A DNA stretch of 64,000 nucleotides. It comes from CAZOZZ01 sp965262425 (lineage in GTDB: Bacteria; Acidobacteriota; Terriglobia; 20CM-2-55-15). The stretch is taken from the NCBI GenBank assembly GCA_965262425.1, contig OZ253536.1, positions 5,022,001-5,086,000 of the forward strand, written 5' to 3'. The notes beneath the pieces were generated by a model. The model was given only the letters and a program-made list of their open reading frames with translations, ran no database searches and was not told the origin of the DNA. The position numbers were made by a program, and so were the translations under genes. How positions within the stretch are numbered: the stretch's first letter is position 1; the number at the start of each line of letters is the position of its first letter. This document shows positions 61,951-64,000 of the stretch, in pieces.

Positions 61951-62203
61951 AGTAGTCCTCGCGGCGCATAAGCCAGAGCTTACCGATGAGTTTCGACACG
62001 ACTATGATCGCCACGCAGGAAGCCAACCCGTAGAGCGAGCCAAAGGCGGGCCATCCCTCGAAGCCAAAGTGGTGTTCCTCGCCATGGAAGATAAGCGGCA
62101 GAACGATTTCCGCCAGAGCGATGACGCCCAGGACGACATAGAACCCGCGTTTGATGCGGGCGAAGCGGGTCGGATCTTCCAGCTGTCTCTCCAAAAAATT
62201 CAT
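61940..62203 (-). CDS. Small membrane protein in the complex I operon, 87 aa
   Basis: A short protein with two hydrophobic helices (IKRGFYVVLGVIALAEIVLPLIF and a second near 52-72, SLYGLASCVAIIVVSKLIG) separated by an HGEEHHFGFEGWP loop, with a charged tail RREDYYER. It starts in an ATGA overlap with the MrpD-like gene and ends overlapping the NuoL-like gene, so it is part of the operon. I do not recognise a named family; it is not NuoJ, NuoK or NuoA. It may be an accessory subunit of the antiporter module. Confidence 0.75.
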   Translation of the reverse strand: MNFLERQLEDPTRFARIKRGFYVVLGVIALAEIVLPLIFHGEEHHFGFEGWPAFGSLYGLASCVAIIVVSKLIGKLWLMRREDYYER

Positions 62204-63663
62204 GGCAGGACCCTTCCAGCCAGTTCCAGTACGGGGATAGGATAAATGCCCAGTATCAGGCTTGCTGCCGCGCTGATCGCCAGGGGCGCGACCATCCAGG
62301 GCACCTCGCGAACTTCCTCGTTAGTCGGCGATTCCTTTTCGAAGTAGGCCTTGTATACTATCGAACCCAGATAAATCGCGTTAAGAAGCGAGCTGACCAG
62401 AATCACCCCCAACAATACAAGTCTGTTGCCGTCCACCGTGCCGAGAGCCAGGTACCACTTGGAAACAAACCCGCTGGTCAGCGGAATGCCCACCACGCTC
62501 AGGGAGGCGAGAGCAAACGCCGCCATGGTCCACGGCATGCGCTTGGCCAGGCCGGACATTTGACTAATTTCGGTCTTGTGCGTGGACACGTAAATCGAGC
62601 CCGCACACAAGAACAGCGTGATTTTCGATACCGCGTGGTTCGTGATATGGGCGACCCCGCCCAGCACGCCACTCTCATTCAACAGCGCCGCTCCCAGGAT
62701 GATGTAGGAGAGCTGGCTGACGGTCGAGAAGGCCAATCGGGCCTTGAGGTTGTCCTGTCCCATCGCCAGAAGCGATCCGAGGAGGATCGTTATCGAGGCG
62801 GCAACCAGGGCCAACTGGTCCGCGCCAATCTCACGCATGGCGGAGGGGCCGAACACGAACAGAAAGACCCGGACGGTACAGAACACGCCTGTCTTGACCA
62901 CGGCCACCGCATGCAGCAGTGCGCTTACCGGGGTAGGGGCCACCATGGCCGCCGGCAGCCAGCTGTGCAGCGGCATGAGCGCGTTCTTGGCGAACCCGAA
63001 CAGGAACAGCGCGAAGATTATGAACAACAGGACGGGCTGCGCCGCGACTTGGTCCCCCGTAAATATTCCGCCACCGCGAAACTCCAGGGTTCCAGCGACG
63101 TTGTAGGTCAGGATAATGGCGGCGAGGAGAAACACCTTGGCTGCGCCCAGAAGATAGATCACATACTTGCGGGCGCCGGCCCTGGCCTCGACAGTCTCCT
63201 TATGACCCACGAGGGGATACGTGACAAAGGTCAAGCCTTCATAAAACAGGAAAAGGGTGAAGAGGTTGGCGGAGAAGGCCGCCCCGACGGTGGCGGAAAG
63301 TGCCAGAGCGAAGCAGGCAAAGTACCGGGTTTGTGCGTGCTCCTTGAGCGAACGCATGTAGCCGATCGAGTAGAACGACGTCAGGATCCACAACAGCGAT
63401 GCGCCGGAGGCAAACAGGAGACCGAAGGCGTCGACCCGAAAAGCCAGTTCGATGCCCGGGAGGATCCTGAAGAGGGTGGACTCCGGTGTGCGGCCTGCCA
63501 GAACTTCAGGGATCATGCCGGCCACAACGGCGAACATCACCACACCCGCGGCCACGGACCAGAACTCCCTAAGATTGGGGCGCCGCTGGCCCGTCCATGC
63601 GATCAGGAGCGCGCCCAGGGCCGGGGCGAGCACCGCGAGAAGTGGCATCAAGGACGTCACCAT
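62200..63663 (-). CDS. MrpD-like antiporter subunit, additional to NuoL/M/N
   Basis: 487 residues, about 14 membrane helices, with LFLFYEGLTFVTYPLVGHKE (conserved Glu), FGFAKNALMPLHSWLPAAMVAPTPVSALLHAVAVVK (Lys, His) seen as FGFAKNALMPLHSWLP and PTPVSALLHAVAVVK, and LAFSTVSQLSYIILG. These are closest to MrpD/MnhD of multi-subunit cation/proton antiporters. It lies between nuoK (seven-base overlap) and the 87-residue gene. It makes a fourth antiporter-like protein in this complex. Confidence 0.88.
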   Translation of the reverse strand: MVTSLMPLLAVLAPALGALLIAWTGQRRPNLREFWSVAAGVVMFAVVAGMIPEVLAGRTPESTLFRILPGIELAFRVDAFGLLFASGASLLWILTSFYSIGYMRSLKEHAQTRYFACFALALSATVGAAFSANLFTLFLFYEGLTFVTYPLVGHKETVEARAGARKYVIYLLGAAKVFLLAAIILTYNVAGTLEFRGGGIFTGDQVAAQPVLLFIIFALFLFGFAKNALMPLHSWLPAAMVAPTPVSALLHAVAVVKTGVFCTVRVFLFVFGPSAMREIGADQLALVAASITILLGSLLAMGQDNLKARLAFSTVSQLSYIILGAALLNESGVLGGVAHITNHAVSKITLFLCAGSIYVSTHKTEISQMSGLAKRMPWTMAAFALASLSVVGIPLTSGFVSKWYLALGTVDGNRLVLLGVILVSSLLNAIYLGSIVYKAYFEKESPTNEEVREVPWMVAPLAISAAASLILGIYPIPVLELAGRVLP

Positions 63664-63962
63664 TTCAGTTTGGTCAGGTCCCCCACGCCGAGTCCGGGCT
63701 TGTTCCGGTTCAAGGCAAGCAAGAGTCCCAGCCCAACCGCGGCCTCCGCCGCCGCCACGGCGATGACGAAGAGGGCCAGTACCTGGCCCCGCACGTCTTC
63801 GAGGTGTTGGCTGAAGCCGGCGAGGCTGAGGTTTACTGCGTTGAGCATGACCTCCACCGAGACGAGCATCAGGATGATGTTGCGGCGGGCCAGGAAGCCG
63901 AACACTCCGATGCCAAAGAGGACGGCGCTCAGCCCCACAATCGTCCCCACGGGTACAATCAT
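63657..63962 (-). CDS. nuoK: NADH-quinone oxidoreductase subunit K
   Basis: The 101-residue protein has three membrane helices and the signature NIILMLVSVEVMLNAVNLSL with its conserved Glu, then ALFVIAVAAAEAAVGLGLLLAL with the second Glu. It is homologous to MrpC. It starts in an ATGA overlap with the end of the preceding gene. Confidence 0.95.
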   Translation of the reverse strand: MIVPVGTIVGLSAVLFGIGVFGFLARRNIILMLVSVEVMLNAVNLSLAGFSQHLEDVRGQVLALFVIAVAAAEAAVGLGLLLALNRNKPGLGVGDLTKLKW

Positions 63963-64000
63963 GAGCCCGCCGCTCTTCTTCTGGCGAGGACGACGGAGCC
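63959..64000 (-). CDS. nuoJ: NADH-quinone oxidoreductase subunit J, C-terminal end only
   Basis: The last codons before the window edge read GSVVLARRRAAGS and stop at TGA in an ATGA overlap with nuoK. A VVLARRR-type end and the position before nuoK are typical of NuoJ. The rest of the gene lies beyond the window. Confidence 0.6.
   Translation of the reverse strand, partial: GSVVLARRRAAGS

Noticed and set aside
1..64000. CRISPR array, prophage, insertion sequence or tRNA genes
   Set aside because: No spaced direct repeats, transposase, integrase or tRNA cloverleaf were found on either strand.

Overview
The window is a chromosomal segment centred on a probable replication origin, most likely from a member of the Acidobacteriota. 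The evidence for the lineage is a fragment resembling the acidobacterial VWFA-like secreted family (start 1429), futalosine-route menaquinone genes, paired b/b' subunits of ATP synthase, and several secreted peptidases, amidohydrolases and a membrane Ser/Thr kinase of the style common in that phylum. Base composition is moderately GC-rich. A finer placement is not supported by what I can see. No tRNA, rRNA, CRISPR array, insertion sequence or prophage was found.

Layout. From 1 to about 17.8 kb nearly everything points left: an M16 zinc protease, a broken VWFA gene plus an unknown gene (these two point right), the F1 part of ATP synthase with b and b' (atpC-D-G-A-H-F-F'), selD, parB-parA with a perfect parS site, rsmG-mnmG-mnmE, yidC-yidD-rnpA-rpmH. 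From 18.1 kb the genes point right: dnaA, dnaN, gyrB, gyrA. DnaA boxes and AT-rich DNA at the divergence point (17.8-18.1 kb), and more in the dnaA-dnaN gap, mark the likely oriC. recF, which often lies between dnaN and gyrB, is absent and its place is taken by a 327-base non-coding stretch rich in hairpins.

From 26 to 49 kb is an accessory-like region: a frameshifted penicillin acylase, a geranylgeranyl-reductase-like flavoprotein, an unknown helical protein, mqnA-mqnC, a histidine phosphatase with an amber codon, a conserved membrane protein, an FAD oxidoreductase coupled to a frameshifted GT39-like glycosyltransferase, a CPBP protease, a deoxyhypusine-synthase-like protein, uvrA, a GreB-like factor, a PfpI protein, a divergent pair of secreted proteins, a frameshifted Ser/Thr kinase, an M28 peptidase and a Tat-exported amidohydrolase. 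Four genes here carry a single lesion each, while the origin-linked genes are all intact.

From 49 kb to the end is one long leftward operon for respiratory complex I in the order (nuoJ)-nuoK-MrpD-like-87 aa membrane protein-NuoL/MrpD-like-nuoM-nuoN-nuoA-B-C-D-EF-G-H-I, most genes joined by four-base ATGA/GTGA overlaps. NuoE and NuoF are fused, and there are four antiporter-like subunits instead of three. Together with menaquinone synthesis and ATP synthase this gives a coherent respiratory set: NADH to menaquinone to ion gradient to ATP.

The best single observation is that selD is itself a selenoprotein gene: an in-frame TGA at 9553-9555, at the position of the catalytic Cys of SelD, is followed by a perfect hairpin that fits the bacterial SECIS pattern. 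Ordinary gene calling would start the gene after the TGA and lose the active site.
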